Source of the DNA: Phyto melanocephala | Lineage: Eukaryota > Arthropoda > Insecta > Diptera > Rhinophoridae | DNA length: 64,000 nt | Assembly: GCA_941918925.1 (NCBI GenBank) | Contig: OW799237.1 | Coordinates: forward strand, 70,921,626 to 70,985,625 | Reading direction: 5' to 3' | Part shown: piece after piece, positions 43,601 through 55,730 of the stretch | How the letters are laid out: each line of letters starts with the position of its first letter | How positions within the stretch are numbered: the first letter of the stretch is position 1 | The notes under the pieces: generated by a model | Databases searched by the model: none | Seen by the model: the letters and a program-made list of their open reading frames with translations, nothing else | Told to the model about the DNA's origin: nothing | Translations under genes and position numbers: made by a program

Positions 43601-46600
43601 TTTTCTTTAAATTTCATTTATTAACCGAGCCCTAATGGGCCATATATATGTTTATGAGTTTACAAAAATGCGCTACAATTATATTTTATTTTATTATATA
43701 TTTTTTTTAATTTAAATTTTTATTTTTTTTTTATTTTTTATTTTTATTTTTTTTTTATTTTTTTAACATACATACATAAACTCAATTTATAATTTAACAA
43801 TAGAATGTTTTTAAAGTCATTATTAAGATAATAAAACATATATGTATGTATGTACGTATTTCATATTAATAAGATGATATTACAAACAAACTTAAACCAC
43901 AAATAACAAGCGAATAAAACTCACCAGTGGAGATACATCAATTACTGACACGTGCGAGCGAACCGAGTGGTTTGGTCGAATAATCGGCCTAATAAGAGAA
44001 CGCTAATGGCTCGCGCGATTTTTAATTCATTTTGAAACAAATTAGGTAGGCCAGACTGCTGAACCGATCTTCTTGCAATTTTCACATAATATAACTAAAA
44101 CTCTGATACGATTGAAAGGATACTTTTTTTTACCACGACTACTTTAACGCTTACTTTCTTTTAATTATGTACTTGCATCGATATAGTTTTTATTATTTTT
44201 CTTCAAAATGTACACAATTATTAGTCCAGCCAATGCAGAATAAAATGCCCACATAAATAACGTAACGACTTTGATGAAATTTTAAACTAAGATAGATCTG
44301 CATACCGTAAAACAAATATAGTTTACGTTTTTTAATGTAAAAAATATTTCATAGAAATAATTTATATGCCAAAACAACGTTTGCCGGGTCAGCTAGTAAT
44401 AGAATAAATGAACTTGATTAAAAAAAAATGTGATTTACAACAAAATTAAATTATTTTATAATAAACCGGCTGGCTGCACCGGCTTTGCTCGAAAGCTATT
44501 TACTAATGGTTAGTATTTTGCACCGGTTTTGATCGGAAGCTATTTACTAATGGTTAGTATTTCATATAGAATTAAAAATGAAAATGAAATTATATGTACA
44601 TACATATGTATATCCACAATTGAAACAATTATTAATTCAACAACAAACAAAACAAGTAACAGTGTTATATTCGGCCGTACCGAATCTTATATACCCTTCA
44701 CAACGTGTAGTCATGCAATAACAATTGCTTGTATCACCATTCATCCCATATGAAATACGTACATACATACATATAAAAAACATACATATATAAAAACATC
44801 CCATTGTAAACTTATAAATTTACGTATGTATGTTAAAAAAAAATAAAAAAAAAAATTAAAAAAAAAATAATAATGAAAATATAAATAATGGGCCAATTCA
44901 AAGTAGACTCTCATATTGTACTATGTCATATAATTCATATTAATATGACTAGTGACTTTGAACACCTTTTGTTAACAAATTATGTATTTAATACAAAAAA
45001 GAAGACAAAGAGATGACGCTGTTAAAAATTGTATGTATACAAGAAAGAAGAAAATAGAAAATATTCTCTCTGAGAGGTGAGAAGCGAAGAAATTCTCTCT
45101 GAGAGACAGTATGGTTAAAAGTATAACATAAACAATTTCTTATACATAGGAAACAAATGTGTAAAGTCATATTATTTTTTTTGTATGGAAATTACTAACA
45201 AAAATTTTAAGCATGCATAAAATAATATGAAATAGTACAAATACGACTGATATGCAACCACTTGGAATTGGCCCAATATATTAAATGAAAAATAAAAAAA
45301 AATTAAAAAAAAATAAAAATTTTTTTTTTTGGCTCAGCTGGGATTTCATGCCACGTTTTCTCTAACCAGTATACACGTTTGTATGTATGTATGTTGTTGT
45401 AATGTTGTTTTTGTGAAAAAAAATTGAGGTGGTCGTGGGTTTTTGCTCATATCTCAGTTGTTTATGTTCCGATTCTGATTTTCAATACCGATCTACTCCC
45501 GAATATTTCTAATATTTTAATACCTTACCCGGGTCCAAGCGATGTCGGAGGGCTTCAAAATTTGATTTCAACATACACACGGACAGACTGATAGAGCTTA
45601 ATCGACTCCCCTATTCATAATCTTTCAGAAAATATATACTTTATGGGGTCGGAAATGAAAATTGTAGAAATTTCACACGGAATGACAAACCTTTTTCACT
45701 GTGTGAAGGGTATAAAAAGGATAAACATATAATAATTTTTAACGTTTGTCTTCAAGGTAGCATATACTTAGAAGAAATGAGAAGTGAATAGTAAGCAATA
45801 TTTTCGAATTATATTAGGAATTTTTTGAATTTTTTGTTACAAACCACCTAAAAATTTCCAATCGAATAAAAAAAGCAGCCAAATCGCTTAGCCGTTCTAC
45901 CGTGATGCGATTACATACATGAACCGTTTCATTTTTATATATAGAGATATAAAATAATTCTTTCTTTCGTATTTTGATTAATTAAAGCAGTTTAATTCAA
46001 GTTGTAATTACTGGTTCTTCTTATTCATTCCGTTCCACAATTGCGGAAAGCGTTTGAAAATTTTAATTCCATTGCTACGGTATCGTTCTGTTTTTACTTT
46101 CAAAAAATTTTTTAGTGTTGACACAATATGAACTGAGATTTAATCAAAACAGTGAAATTAAATCTTATTTGAGAAAAACTTATACCGCAGGAATAAATGA
46201 TTGCAAATTATGCTAATATACCACTCCTAGATGTTTGTTACTCAATGACGCAAAAACGGCTGAACGAAACTAAATGAAATTTGGCACACAGAAAGATAAC
46301 AATCTATACTAACACGTAGAATACCCTTTATCATGATAATTAGGCAATTTTGCGGAATAATACAATATACATACCCAGCAAAAAAATCTATGACAAAAAA
46401 GTGATTTTGCAGGGGTTCAACTGGTGACGAAGTGATTAAATTTAGGTGAAGACAATAATGATTTTAACATTAGCGTGTCATTGGAGAACATGTGTTTACA
46501 TGAATATTTTAATGAACTGCACACACTTCTAATAAGTGCATGGAACTCGTGCATATTTGATGAGAAGCATCGGAAGTTTCATGTGTTAAATTGGTTTGTT

Positions 46601-49600
46601 TACATGAATTCTTTAAGATATTTTGCATGATGTTGCATTAATTTTTAAGCACATCATTTATGACAAATTATTTTGCAGTTAAGAAGTCATTTAGAATTAA
46701 TGCTTTTACACAATTGATTTAGAAGTCTTGTAAATGTAATTCGCTTTGCACTACTTCCAATTTTTTTTGCTGGGTATGTACATATATAAAGGTTGGTTAA
46801 ATTTTAAAAGCCGATGTTGATTTTGAATAAAACACAAATTATTTAGGAAATTATTGTCATTTCTTTTTATTATGATAGTATTGGTATGGTTCAATTATGT
46901 ATGGAACGAAAAATCGGCCAAATGGCCGCCGAAACCCCGGCACACTTTCATCCAATGGTCCAAATTCTCAATGACAATGTTAATGTTCAATTGTTGGGCA
47001 CGATTATGAGTCGAAGTTGACTGCTCTTTTGCCACACTATCGTGAAAAACAGCAATGTTTTCCGTTCAACGAATTGAAAAGGCAATCACAGATGTTTTCA
47101 CATGTCAAACAGACCTGTTTTGCTGAAATTTAAATATTTTTCACGATTCTCCCGATTGTGGACGAATTTGAACGATTATGTTGACCAAAAAAATCATGAA
47201 GTGCACGAAATGCATTTTGATTGGAACGCCAATTTTAATAAACGCGTTGCTCGATTGTGTATCTTTCCATGATTAAAATTGAGTTAGTCTGAAATTGAGA
47301 AATGTCAAATGAATTGCCGAAAAAAGACTTGACGTTTAGGTGTGGTTCACATTAAACATCGGCCCTTAAAATTTAAACACTCTTTCTTTATTGTGTTTGA
47401 GGTGGGTTAGTCGGTTGTTCAAAGGTTTCGAGTGTCCAAAATTTACACGTTCTGGCGAATATAATTAAATCATTCAACGTTGTCTATAGAAGTATTTTGT
47501 CTAAAATAATTGCATTAAATCTTAGCTAACTAATGTTATGAATATGACTAAAAATATAGATAAAAACCTGAATTGTTACATAATTGGCCTTTCGGAGATT
47601 TTTTATTATGAAATTGAATAAATAAATAAATAAACAAGATAGAGGCTACTTTACGTGCCGATAATTTCGCAAAATCGCGGGCATAAGCTACTAGTTATCA
47701 ATAAACTAAATAATATTTATTTACTTTTTGAAAGTAATATAAAGCCTCTTTAGGCCATTTATCAAACAATAAGCTTTGTTATGTACGCTTTCTGTGCAAA
47801 TATAAACAGAACTTCAACGTATAACTTAAAATTGCCTCTATTCACATCTATATGTAGCACCCAAGTGCATTTTACAGGGTCTAAAATTGCCTTACCGACT
47901 GAAGACATTTTTACACTCCTAAACTTCTTGGGTCTAATAGATCGCAGGTGCTTCATTTTTTACTACATAATCCATTGCCATTCTGTACACGCGTAATTAG
48001 TTAAGAACTATGTAATAACAGTCTTTCAATATACAAAATATAAAATAGTAATAAAATAATTTAACTGATGATGAGGTAACTATATTTGGATAAAAACACT
48101 AATGATTTTACCAGTAGCGCTCATTGGAGATTATGCGTTAATATGAATGTATTAATGAACTGTACTCTATTCTAATATGTGCATAGAACACTTGTATAAC
48201 AGATGAAAAGGAAATTGTGTTTTATTAGTTAATGATGTTTGTTTCAATAAATTGTAAAATATATTTGCATGAATTAACTCTCTTTTTGAAGCACGTCATT
48301 TATGACAATTTTTTTTGCATTTAGGACTGAATTTACAATTATTTATTTTGCAATATTGATGATATCATGACATTTATCATGAACATTTTATTCACTTTGA
48401 ACTATTTTCAAATATTTTTCCTGTGATGTTTTTAAAGCAACATTTTAACAATTTAGTTCCACTCGAAATACAGAACAGGCACGTAAATCTTGTAATTTTT
48501 TATTTCCATATATAATCCCATTTCTAAAAGAAAGTAGCAGAAGAGGGAGGTTTTGAATGGTATTTGTAAGTTAGTAAAATACACTGATATACAGAAAGAG
48601 GAATGTAAAACTTATATAAAACACTAGTGTTAAATAAATTATTGCAGTATTTTTTTAAATTCGTTTGCGTGTGCGTATAAAGTCAAATAAAATATAGAAA
48701 AACCTCATAAACATTATTCCAAAGTAGCAAAAGATTCATATTTATGTAATTATCACATTTAATATATTAATAGGCAAGTTTTCTTTTATTTTTTACAGGC
48801 AGCTGATCCTGATTTCGACACACTATACCTGGTAAAACCACCTTCATATGTAAATGAAGTAACCATAACAACTTCATATTTAACATCATCAAATACAATG
48901 GCTTCAACGAAATCTATAACATTGCATTCCGTAAATGAAATCAACAATAATATAGAGAACCAAAAACAGTCTTTAAAATCACAGAAACGAGAATTGTCGT
49001 TTGGCATACCGATCAGTTCTAGTCAGGAATCATCGTTTGAGGGTTTTGACACAAGCCCGTTTGATAAATTACAGCGTATATTCTACACCAACCAAGCACC
49101 GCCACAACAGTCCGAAAAAGAAATAACTTTACTATTGGATTTTGATAATAATAATAAAGCACAAGATACCGTACAAAAATCTTCACCTGGTAAAGTACTG
49201 CACTCAAAAATTTATGACACCATTATAGAAGAAAACAGCTGTAATGCGGTGGATCTACAATTATCCAAAGACTCTGGTAATTGCAGTTCGCTTACACGAA
49301 GAGCTAGCTTAGAAAGTCACAACTCCAATAATAGTGATTTAAATCCTTCATCGGAATTGTCATTTAATGGCAAAATAAAAGGTCTTAATCCGGCTCAAGA
49401 AAATGCTCAAACTTGTCAGCCTGTAGCCCTAAAACCTATGCCCAGCTTGATAGAAAGTTCACTCAGTACTACACAACAATTTTCTGAATCGTTTATTTTA
49501 AAAAAATATACGAATGAAAAGTCGCCTGATTTATTCGGTGAGGATGATGATGAAGAAGATGAAGGTCATGACGAAGAGCTAGAAGTGGAAGAACATAATG

Positions 49601-52600
49601 AAAATTTAAAAACAATACCTGAAGATTCAACCGTATTAAGTGAATCCAAAACTGCTCTTATTTCTTGCAATTTAGCCGATAATTCCTTCAATTGTCCCAC
49701 TGAATCCAGTTTTGCCAACGATGATCAAACTATGGACTGCAGTTTGACACAGGGCAGTTGTTTTGGGACCAGTTGCAATTCATCGGACTCACAAACTCTC
49801 TTTAAAGACAATTGCCGCCGGGAACGTGAAATGTTAAGACGTATACGTAAATGTTTAGCTGGTGTTTTGCCACCGCCATCGGTAACAATACCTCAACTTG
49901 ATGTGGTAAGTGCAGTATTGTCAAAAAAGAATGAAATCCTTAGTTTCGTCAATGACATAAAAGAGGAATCTTCCAAACAAAATGTCGCCGATGACTGTAC
50001 TTCATCTAGTTCGTCAAGGCCGCCAAGTCTTTTTAGGCCTACACACAATTTGGAAGAAACGAAAAATATTCCTTGGCGTGATATTCTAAGCGTAAGACAA
50101 CACGGTTTGTGGTGAGTTTTTATTGTGGCAAATAATTTTAAAAAATTGATTTATTTGTTAAAATTATCTTTATCAATTAGAAAGTATTAAATATTAAATC
50201 TATCACATATTTCAGCTATAATTTAAGTAAAGCTTCCGAAAGCAATGAGTATCTCAGTTTATCACTTATGGATCGTTTTATTGGAGCTGAAACTGCCTCA
50301 TCCTATCGGAATCAACCATCATCGGCTAAGAAACGTAGTTCACGGCTCAAGTATGTTTTGAAAAAGTTGTGTAGTTTATTTGTTCTAGATAAAATATTAA
50401 CATGTTTGAAATTGTTTACTAGACTTTTATGTCAATCGCCCGGCAATCGCTTAAGTCATTTGGCCAAAAGGCGTGCTATATTCTCATCAGCCAATTTGGC
50501 TACACAAAAAACTAGTGCTGTGGTTGGACCACAAATACTATTAGATAAAAAGTAAGTTCTTTAAACTTATTATATTTGTAATGAAGGCGCAAACGATATT
50601 TGTGTGATTTTTCTTGTTTTAGAAAAGCTAAACATCGCCGTAAAGCTACGCCAAAACGTGTGACACCGGGAAGTAAAAAGAAAAGTAAGTACATACAAAA
50701 GATATAAAATATCGTTTAAAAAAATCGATGTATCGATATTTTAATTAATTTCGAATGGAATCTTTCTTAAGGACTTGACGGTAAGTTATAAACGATAGAC
50801 AAAAATTTTCCTTTTTTGTTTTTTTTTTATGTTTCTTATACTAATTTTTGCGTTGAAATCGAGTAACAAAATACACAGCTAGAGCTTGAAAATATCGTAT
50901 ATTAAAAAATATCGTTATATCGATGCGGCGAAAAAAGAAATAGAAATAAATAATTTATCTTAAAGTTACCGCTAGGCTTGTGCTCTATTCACTTATTCTT
51001 TAGTTTAAATCTTGGGACATCACTCACACCATCATTGTTTTGTAATATTCTGAACCTATGACTGTTTATTACAGAGTCTGAATTAGCGGCATTCGATATC
51101 AGGAAAACTTTCATGTTCGTTTAAAATTTTGATCAATATCGAATGCCATTATTCGGCCTCAGGAAATGTCAATTCCTTCTAATCCATATGTAAATCGTAA
51201 ATCTTTCAATAAACATTTTATATATACTAAGGAGTGATTTTTCCAGCTGGGCTTAGACCTGTACATACATTTTTGACATCGCAGAAAATGTTTGTTTTCC
51301 ACGGTTTGTTTTATTTAACATTCATACTTCAAAAAACGTCTAAGAATAGTCTTTTGGTGGTTAAACTAATTTCTGTCAAAGTGATCCGAAACGCGGATTG
51401 TTGCGTTTAAACTCATTCTCAATTTCGTTGCCAACAATATTGCAATGCCATGGTACAATCCATAGCCCACTTTAAAGAAAACCATTAAAAGCTCCTTAAA
51501 ACCGTCTCATAACGAACTTTTATTTAATATTGTGTGTGTTAAACGATGTCTATCAAAGAAAAGTTGTTTATGTAATCTTTAACTTTGTTACTTCATCATG
51601 TTAACTATGTTCGTAGAATTTTGCAATATTTGAGTAAAATTTTTAATATTATGTTTTTTTCTCTTGTAAATTCTTTCTTTCCAGACCGCAAAACACCCAG
51701 TTCATCTGCTCGTAAACGTTTGAACCGTAATGACATTTTAAAACCCGGTCCCTCACGTGAAACTTCTAAGCGTGCACTGTTTCAGAGCCCTGCCAAACAT
51801 ACACAACAGAAAGCTAGCGTACCAAAACCACCTGCCATGAAACCCGAACTTGCAAATCGTGTAGAAAAATCCAAAAGAGCACTTCTCTTTACACCAGAAA
51901 AAGATCTCAAATCCGTCCCATCCTCCACTGTCACTACATCATATTTGACTCCCAGTACAAACTCACAACTGGACATGCTACTTAAACGCAAACGTAATCA
52001 TTGTGATGATCAAGACGACATAGACACGTCTGAATTAACCGCACAAAGTAGTAAACTATTTAAATCAAGTGGTTCTACTGGTCTTACACCTAGAGCGCTT
52101 AAAATTAAAAGTCAGAGTTTTTGTATTGGGGCTGGTTCCTCAACGAAACAATATAAAAAGCAACTATCGGATACCTACAGCTCGTCAGCACAGCATTCAA
52201 ATATGTCACTGTGTACCAACAGCAGCCAACCACAATTTTCGCGTACTAGTTCAGTGTCCTCTCTGCTGGGTTCAAAGTTGCAAAAATCCTATTCGGATAA
52301 TATTGCTCCTTCGAATAGTTTGACTGAAAATCAAAAGAAAAAATTACTTTGGGCCGTGTCGCAAGCGTTGCAGGAGAGAAAAATTTCTACGAAGCATGAA
52401 AGTTTCAAACAGTATGCCTCAATATTGGCCAGAGTAGTGAGAAGAATATTTCAAGAATTCTATCAGAGGAACAGCACCAGTAATAGTGAAACTATGTTAA
52501 GGTAAATATATAACTACTTTTTTAAATGTGTATATTCCCATAGCAGCTTGTTAGTTAGCAAACAGTTTCTTGTTATAAAGAGTATGTTTTTCTAAAAAAC

Positions 52601-53411
52601 ATTTATTTTTTTCAAAATATAAGTATACTTAGATTCAAATTTTCGATTAAGAAAACAATAATATAATAAAATGTTTAAATACCCTCTTATAAATTCAAAA
52701 TAATTTTTCACAATTGGTGTACTTCAAAAAGCCTGCAAAGAAAAAATAATTTCTAATTTTCCTTTTTCTTATTTTTTTAGATTGGCCAAAAAGTATGTTC
52801 ATCCTGTGATTGTTGGTTCCACAGCCGATGATATTTATTTTCAGGCCAAATCTCAAATCGAAGACACAAAACGTCAATCAATTACACGTCTCTCTGGCTA
52901 TATTGGCCCTGAAGAATATCTACAACTCAAACAACAATCCTCACAGCAAAATATGCTTAGTCAGTCACAGAATCACAGACGTTCAACGCACAACATTTTT
53001 ACTGCCGACAATTCGCTCGACTCATTCGGTTTAATTAGTCAAACATCGTCGGTGTTTTGTAGTTCTACCAGTGGCGCAGCAACATCTCAAACATGTTTAT
53101 TAGGACAAATATCGCAGGATATTGTTACTGCCGATTCGCCACAAACATCTAATTCACGTAGTGCTAGTAAAATTACACAAACCACTTCTTCACTACAAAA
53201 TAGCTCTTCAAAAAGTAACCTGTGCGGAGTGGTATTAAGAGAAAATGTTAATTGCGATCTGAGTAGGTCGGCCCAAAAGAATTTTACCGGCAAAGATCAA
53301 CGCAATATAAGTCCCTATGTGGGCGCAAATAGTGGTTCAGCGGTGAAGAGTCATACCCAACTGGTCACAGACAGTGCTAAAGCAAGACGTCAAATATCTT
53401 TTGATAGCTAA
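40690..53411 (+). CDS. Unidentified nuclear-type protein with CDK-like phosphorylation sites
   Basis: Exons: 40690-40752, 48799-50111, 50216-50350, 50423-50551, 50623-50684, 51685-52501, 52781-53411; all GT-AG with matching phases, about 1049 residues. I do not recognise the family. Exon 3 encodes a Ser/Asn-rich, mostly disordered region with an acidic run (GEDDDEEDEGHDEELEVEE). After it come a basic segment (KKKAKHRRKATPKRVTPGSKKK), which looks like a nuclear localisation signal, and several full CDK sites of the S/T-P-x-K/R type (SPGK, TPKR, SPAK, TPEK). The best-ordered part is near residues 790-860 (NQKKKLLWAVSQALQE, FKQYASILARVVRRIFQEF, LRLAKKYVHPVIVGSTADD), helical and conserved-looking. 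It may act in cell-cycle or chromosome biology; this is inference from the sites only. A weak likeness of that helical block to the MTBP C-terminus crossed my mind but is not reliable. Confidence 0.82.
41183..41690 (-). pseudogene. Tc1-like (Bari/Tc1 type) transposase remnant
   Basis: Minus-strand pieces read REHSEKPMIFYK, then CHLGSDGKCYVWRPPN with NPKYTKK, then MVPYAEENMPFRLRYMHDND (second catalytic Asp region) and a C-terminal WNDIEQHIK-like stretch across frame breaks. Stops and frameshifts disable it and the middle is deleted. The left boundary, CCCAGCAAAAAAAATTAGAA at 41183, equals one end of the MITE at 46374-46774. Confidence 0.8.
41805..42069. repeat. Inverted repeat with 42-bp arms
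   Basis: TATCGACGCCTTATTTCCTC plus CAACCTCGTATCTTAAAA at 41805-41848 pairs with 42026-42069 with few mismatches; spacer about 180 bp. Possibly the ends of a MITE; the family was not recognised. Confidence 0.5.
42276..43060 (+). pseudogene. Second Tc1-like transposase remnant
   Basis: Plus-strand fragments: SLMKEVDRNPKIIASTLAEQ, ERSRTVKNVLHVNGFKSRIA, LCLEFAKAHLNKDLDIRKIV with LFTEE where the family has SDE, then SVKHCLGSVMVWEA. Several in-frame stops are present and the first catalytic Asp position reads Glu, so it is inactive. Different in sequence from the remnant at 41183-41690. Confidence 0.82.
43366..43885 (+). repeat. Dispersed repeat, copy E (partial)
   Basis: TACCCTTCACTGTGAGTGTAAGGGTA hairpin, then TTTTCGACCCCATAAAGTAT, then the T-rich part; the distal GCACGGCCGAATATA hairpin is missing. 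Confidence 0.66.
43900..44398 (+). mobile_element. Helitron-like 3' portion
   Basis: Contains AGGCCAGACTGCTGAACCGATC and ends GTTTGCCGGGTCAGCTAGT, which matches, from memory, the CTAG(T)-ended 3' terminus of insect Helitrons. No Rep/helicase coding. The left boundary is unknown. Confidence 0.45.
44648..45713 (-). repeat. Hairpin-ended dispersed repeat, copy F
   Basis: Both hairpin ends are present (AACAAGTAACAGTGTTATAT with TTCGGCCGTACCGAA; TTTTTCACTGTGTGAAGGGTATA). Orientation as copy C. Interrupted by a 385-bp insertion (44890-45274). Confidence 0.75.
44890..45274. mobile_element. MITE nested in dispersed repeat F
   Basis: Inverted ends GGGCCAATTC and GAATTGGCCC; a longer imperfect inverted match continues through TTGTACTAT blocks. 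The interior holds two CTCTCTGAGAG palindromes about 40 bp apart. Confidence 0.6.
46374..46774. mobile_element. 401-bp Tc1-type MITE, CCCAGCAAAAAAA termini
   Basis: CCCAGCAAAAAAA inverted ends bordered by TA duplications (46372-46373 and 46775-46776). The left arm (ATCTATGACAAAAAAGTGAT and onward) matches the left arm of the long-TIR element at 61102; the right arm matches the end at 41183. A diverged relative lies at 48061-48450. Confidence 0.8.
46795..47385 (-). pseudogene. Internally deleted mariner-like element, same family as 5770-6914
   Basis: Ends are inverted repeats of about 35 bp (TAAATTTTAAAAGCCGATGT and its near-complement at 47350-47385). On the minus strand the frame starts MERYTIEQRV, then NWRSNQNAFRALHDFFGQHN, and ends VIENLDHWMKVCRGFGGHLA; the catalytic centre is deleted. 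Confidence 0.75.
47640..47700 (+). mobile_element. Possible second Helitron-like 3' end
   Basis: AAATCGCGGGCATAAGCTACTAGT resembles the CTAGT-ended terminus at 44398. Weak on its own. Confidence 0.3.
48061..48450 (+). repeat. Diverged copy of the 46374-type MITE
   Basis: Shares the order CTGATGATGAGGTAACTATATTTGG, AACACTAATGATTTTA, CATTGGAGA, ATTTATGACAATTTTTTTTGC and CACTTTGAACTATTT with the 46374 element, but the CCCAGC ends are lost. Confidence 0.55.
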
Positions 53412-54791
53412 TATTAAAGACACAAAAAAGCAGAGATAAATTTCAATACAACTTTGAAAATATTAAACTTTTTTTCTAAATTGTACTTGGAAATGCTGTA
53501 GTTTAAAATTTAGTTAATATTTCGTACATATTTTTACTAATTTTTCATTTTCTTGAACTTTTTTGTTTTTTACGCAACTTTAAAGTTGTAAACAAAATAT
53601 TTTTAATTTAGTTTTCTGCCGCGATAATTGATTAAGTTTTGTTTTTCATTTTATTATTATTTAAATGATATTTTTATTTTCTTTTTCTTAAAAAAAAAAT
53701 TATCTCACAATTTACAGCTCAATTGTTTAAATGAACAAGTTTTAAGCAGTTTTAAAATTTTTTAAACATTATTGGAGTTACTGTGTTATGAACAACTCTT
53801 ATAAAACTTATAGAAAAAAGTTTTAAAGTCCCCCATTTTTCATAAGTAAAATTTTTTATCCATAAAATTGCAATATTCTTAAATGAAAACATAAATTTTA
53901 CAAACACAAATTTTAATTATATATTTCTGTATAAAAATTAAGTAAAATAAGTTTTAAAAAAATAAAACTGAATTATGATAAAAATATACTAAGTTGTTTG
54001 TTTATAGACGTTTTTAAAGAAACATTAATTGAATGATTATGTCAGTGAAGCCTTAGAACTAAAGAGATCATAAATAAGTGAAAAAAAATCTATAAACTGT
54101 GTGTGACCGATATGGCCTTACGGGTAGGCTACCAAAGCTTTAAATAAATACATTTATTATCAGTTACCTACATTTTTATATGCGAATAAATCAAATTTAT
54201 ATAAAATATAATTAGCAGGTTCTGGAAGTTCAAGCAAATTCATGTTTTCCCCATTATGTAAATCTGAGAAAAATTTTAGATTTTATTCTGTATTTTAAAT
54301 TCTATTCAATACTTTTTTATTATTTTTTTTAAACATTGCTTAAGACTGCTGCCATATTGTTACGTAACCTCAACGGGCACTAGAGGGAACATTCGATTAG
54401 CTCACGGTCTCATTAGGTGGGTCGTTTTCCTCACCTCTAGCCGCAAAGTACGTACCAATTAAAAAAAAACTTCAAAGATCCGATTTGATACAAGAGCACA
54501 TTTTGAGCGGGAGGTAGATGTAAACCCCCAGTCGCCCTTTCCTACCATAGTCAACGAATTTTATACTCATGTTGACTTCTTTCGAATTAAACGATATAAA
54601 CACTTAAGGCCATACGCAAAAAAAAAAATCCCTAATGCCGATTTAAAATAGATATTAATTACTTGACGTTAACTTAATTTTTTAAGAAAACGTATCCGAA
54701 AATAGTATTTAAACTTGCTTCAATTTTAACAAATACATACATATGTACATTTTATACTGGCAATACCATAAACTTCTTTTAACATTATGCA
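53412..54791. other. 3' UTR and spacer
   Basis: Downstream of the unidentified gene; AATAAA-type signals are frequent in the AT-rich DNA and none can be singled out. No gene recognised. The GC-richer patch at 54360-54560 has no frame or RNA gene that I recognise. Confidence 0.5.
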
Positions 54792-54923
54792 GCCTTATTG
54801 TCAGTGGCGTTGTATTTTTTGGTACCGTTTAATATTTACGACAATGTAAAATGAATGAGACCTTGTCGTATTTCTGTCGTTTTCGACACAAAAACGACAC
54901 GACAACGCCACTGACAATAAGGC
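54792..54923. mobile_element. 132-bp MITE with perfect 22-bp ends
   Basis: GCCTTATTGTCAGTGGCGTT (plus GT) and its exact complement. The interior includes GACAATG/TGTCGT words. No coding region or clear duplication. Confidence 0.65.
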
Positions 54924-55042
54924 GGATGTTGTTATCCACACAGAAAAACGAATAAAATTCATTCGAGTAGTCGTCTCTAAACAGATTTTTTTTAATTGTA
55001 CATACCTTAATTGTTGTTGCTTATGTTCTTTCAATCGTGTTT

Positions 55043-55730
55043 TTATACCCTTCACTTGTGGTGTACAAGGGTATATATAGCTTTGTCATTCCGTTTGTAA
55101 TTTCTACATTTTTCATTTCCGACCCCATAAAGTATATATTTTCTGAAAGCTTATGAATAGAGGAGTCGATTAAGCCCTGACCGTCTGTCCGTCTGCCCGT
55201 GTGTTGGTTGAAATCAACTTTTAGAAGCAACTATATGTTCCTCAGATCTGTGTATGGTATTAATCTCTTGGAAATATCCGGGAATAAATCGCTATCGAAA
55301 TTTAGCACAATCGCCCGATAACTTTCTGAGATATGAGCAAAAAACCACGACCACCTCGTTTTTTTTTCACAATTACAATAACAACATGCATATATACTGG
55401 TAAGAGTAAACGTGGCATCGAATCCCAGTTAAGCCAAAAAAAATTTTTTTTATATATTTATTTATAATTTTTTTAAAAAATTTTCTTAAAAAATTTAAAC
55501 AAATTAAAAAAAATTTTTTTTTGTAATATTTTTTGTTGTTTTTTTAATATATATTTTTTTAGAAACATACATACGTAAACTCAACTTATAATTTTACAAT
55601 GGTTTTTTACATGTATGTACGTACGTATTTTATATGACATGAATGGTGATACAAACAATTGTTATTGCATGACTACACGTTGTGAAGGGTATATAAGATT
55701 CGGCACGGCCGAATATAGCACTGTTAATAT
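55043..55730 (+). repeat. Hairpin-ended dispersed repeat, copy G
   Basis: Full-length copy without insertions: TACCCTTCACTTGTGGTGTACAAGGGTA end, TTTCCGACCCCATAAAGTAT core, GACCGTCTGTCCGTCTGCCC, T-rich part, and AAGATTCGGCACGGCCGAAT end. Good reference copy for the family. Confidence 0.8.

Larger units (their letters stand above)
40753..48798 (+). other. 8-kb first coding intron, filled with transposons
   Basis: GTAAGT donor and TTTTACAG acceptor, phase 0. It contains at least two Tc1-like pseudogenes, a mariner-like remnant, dispersed repeats, Helitron-like ends and MITEs, listed separately. No host exon could be found inside. Confidence 0.78.

Noticed and set aside
44988..45170. 60-codon minus-strand frame with CTCTCTGAGAG palindromes
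   Set aside because: Lies in the MITE nested within dispersed repeat F and has no domain.
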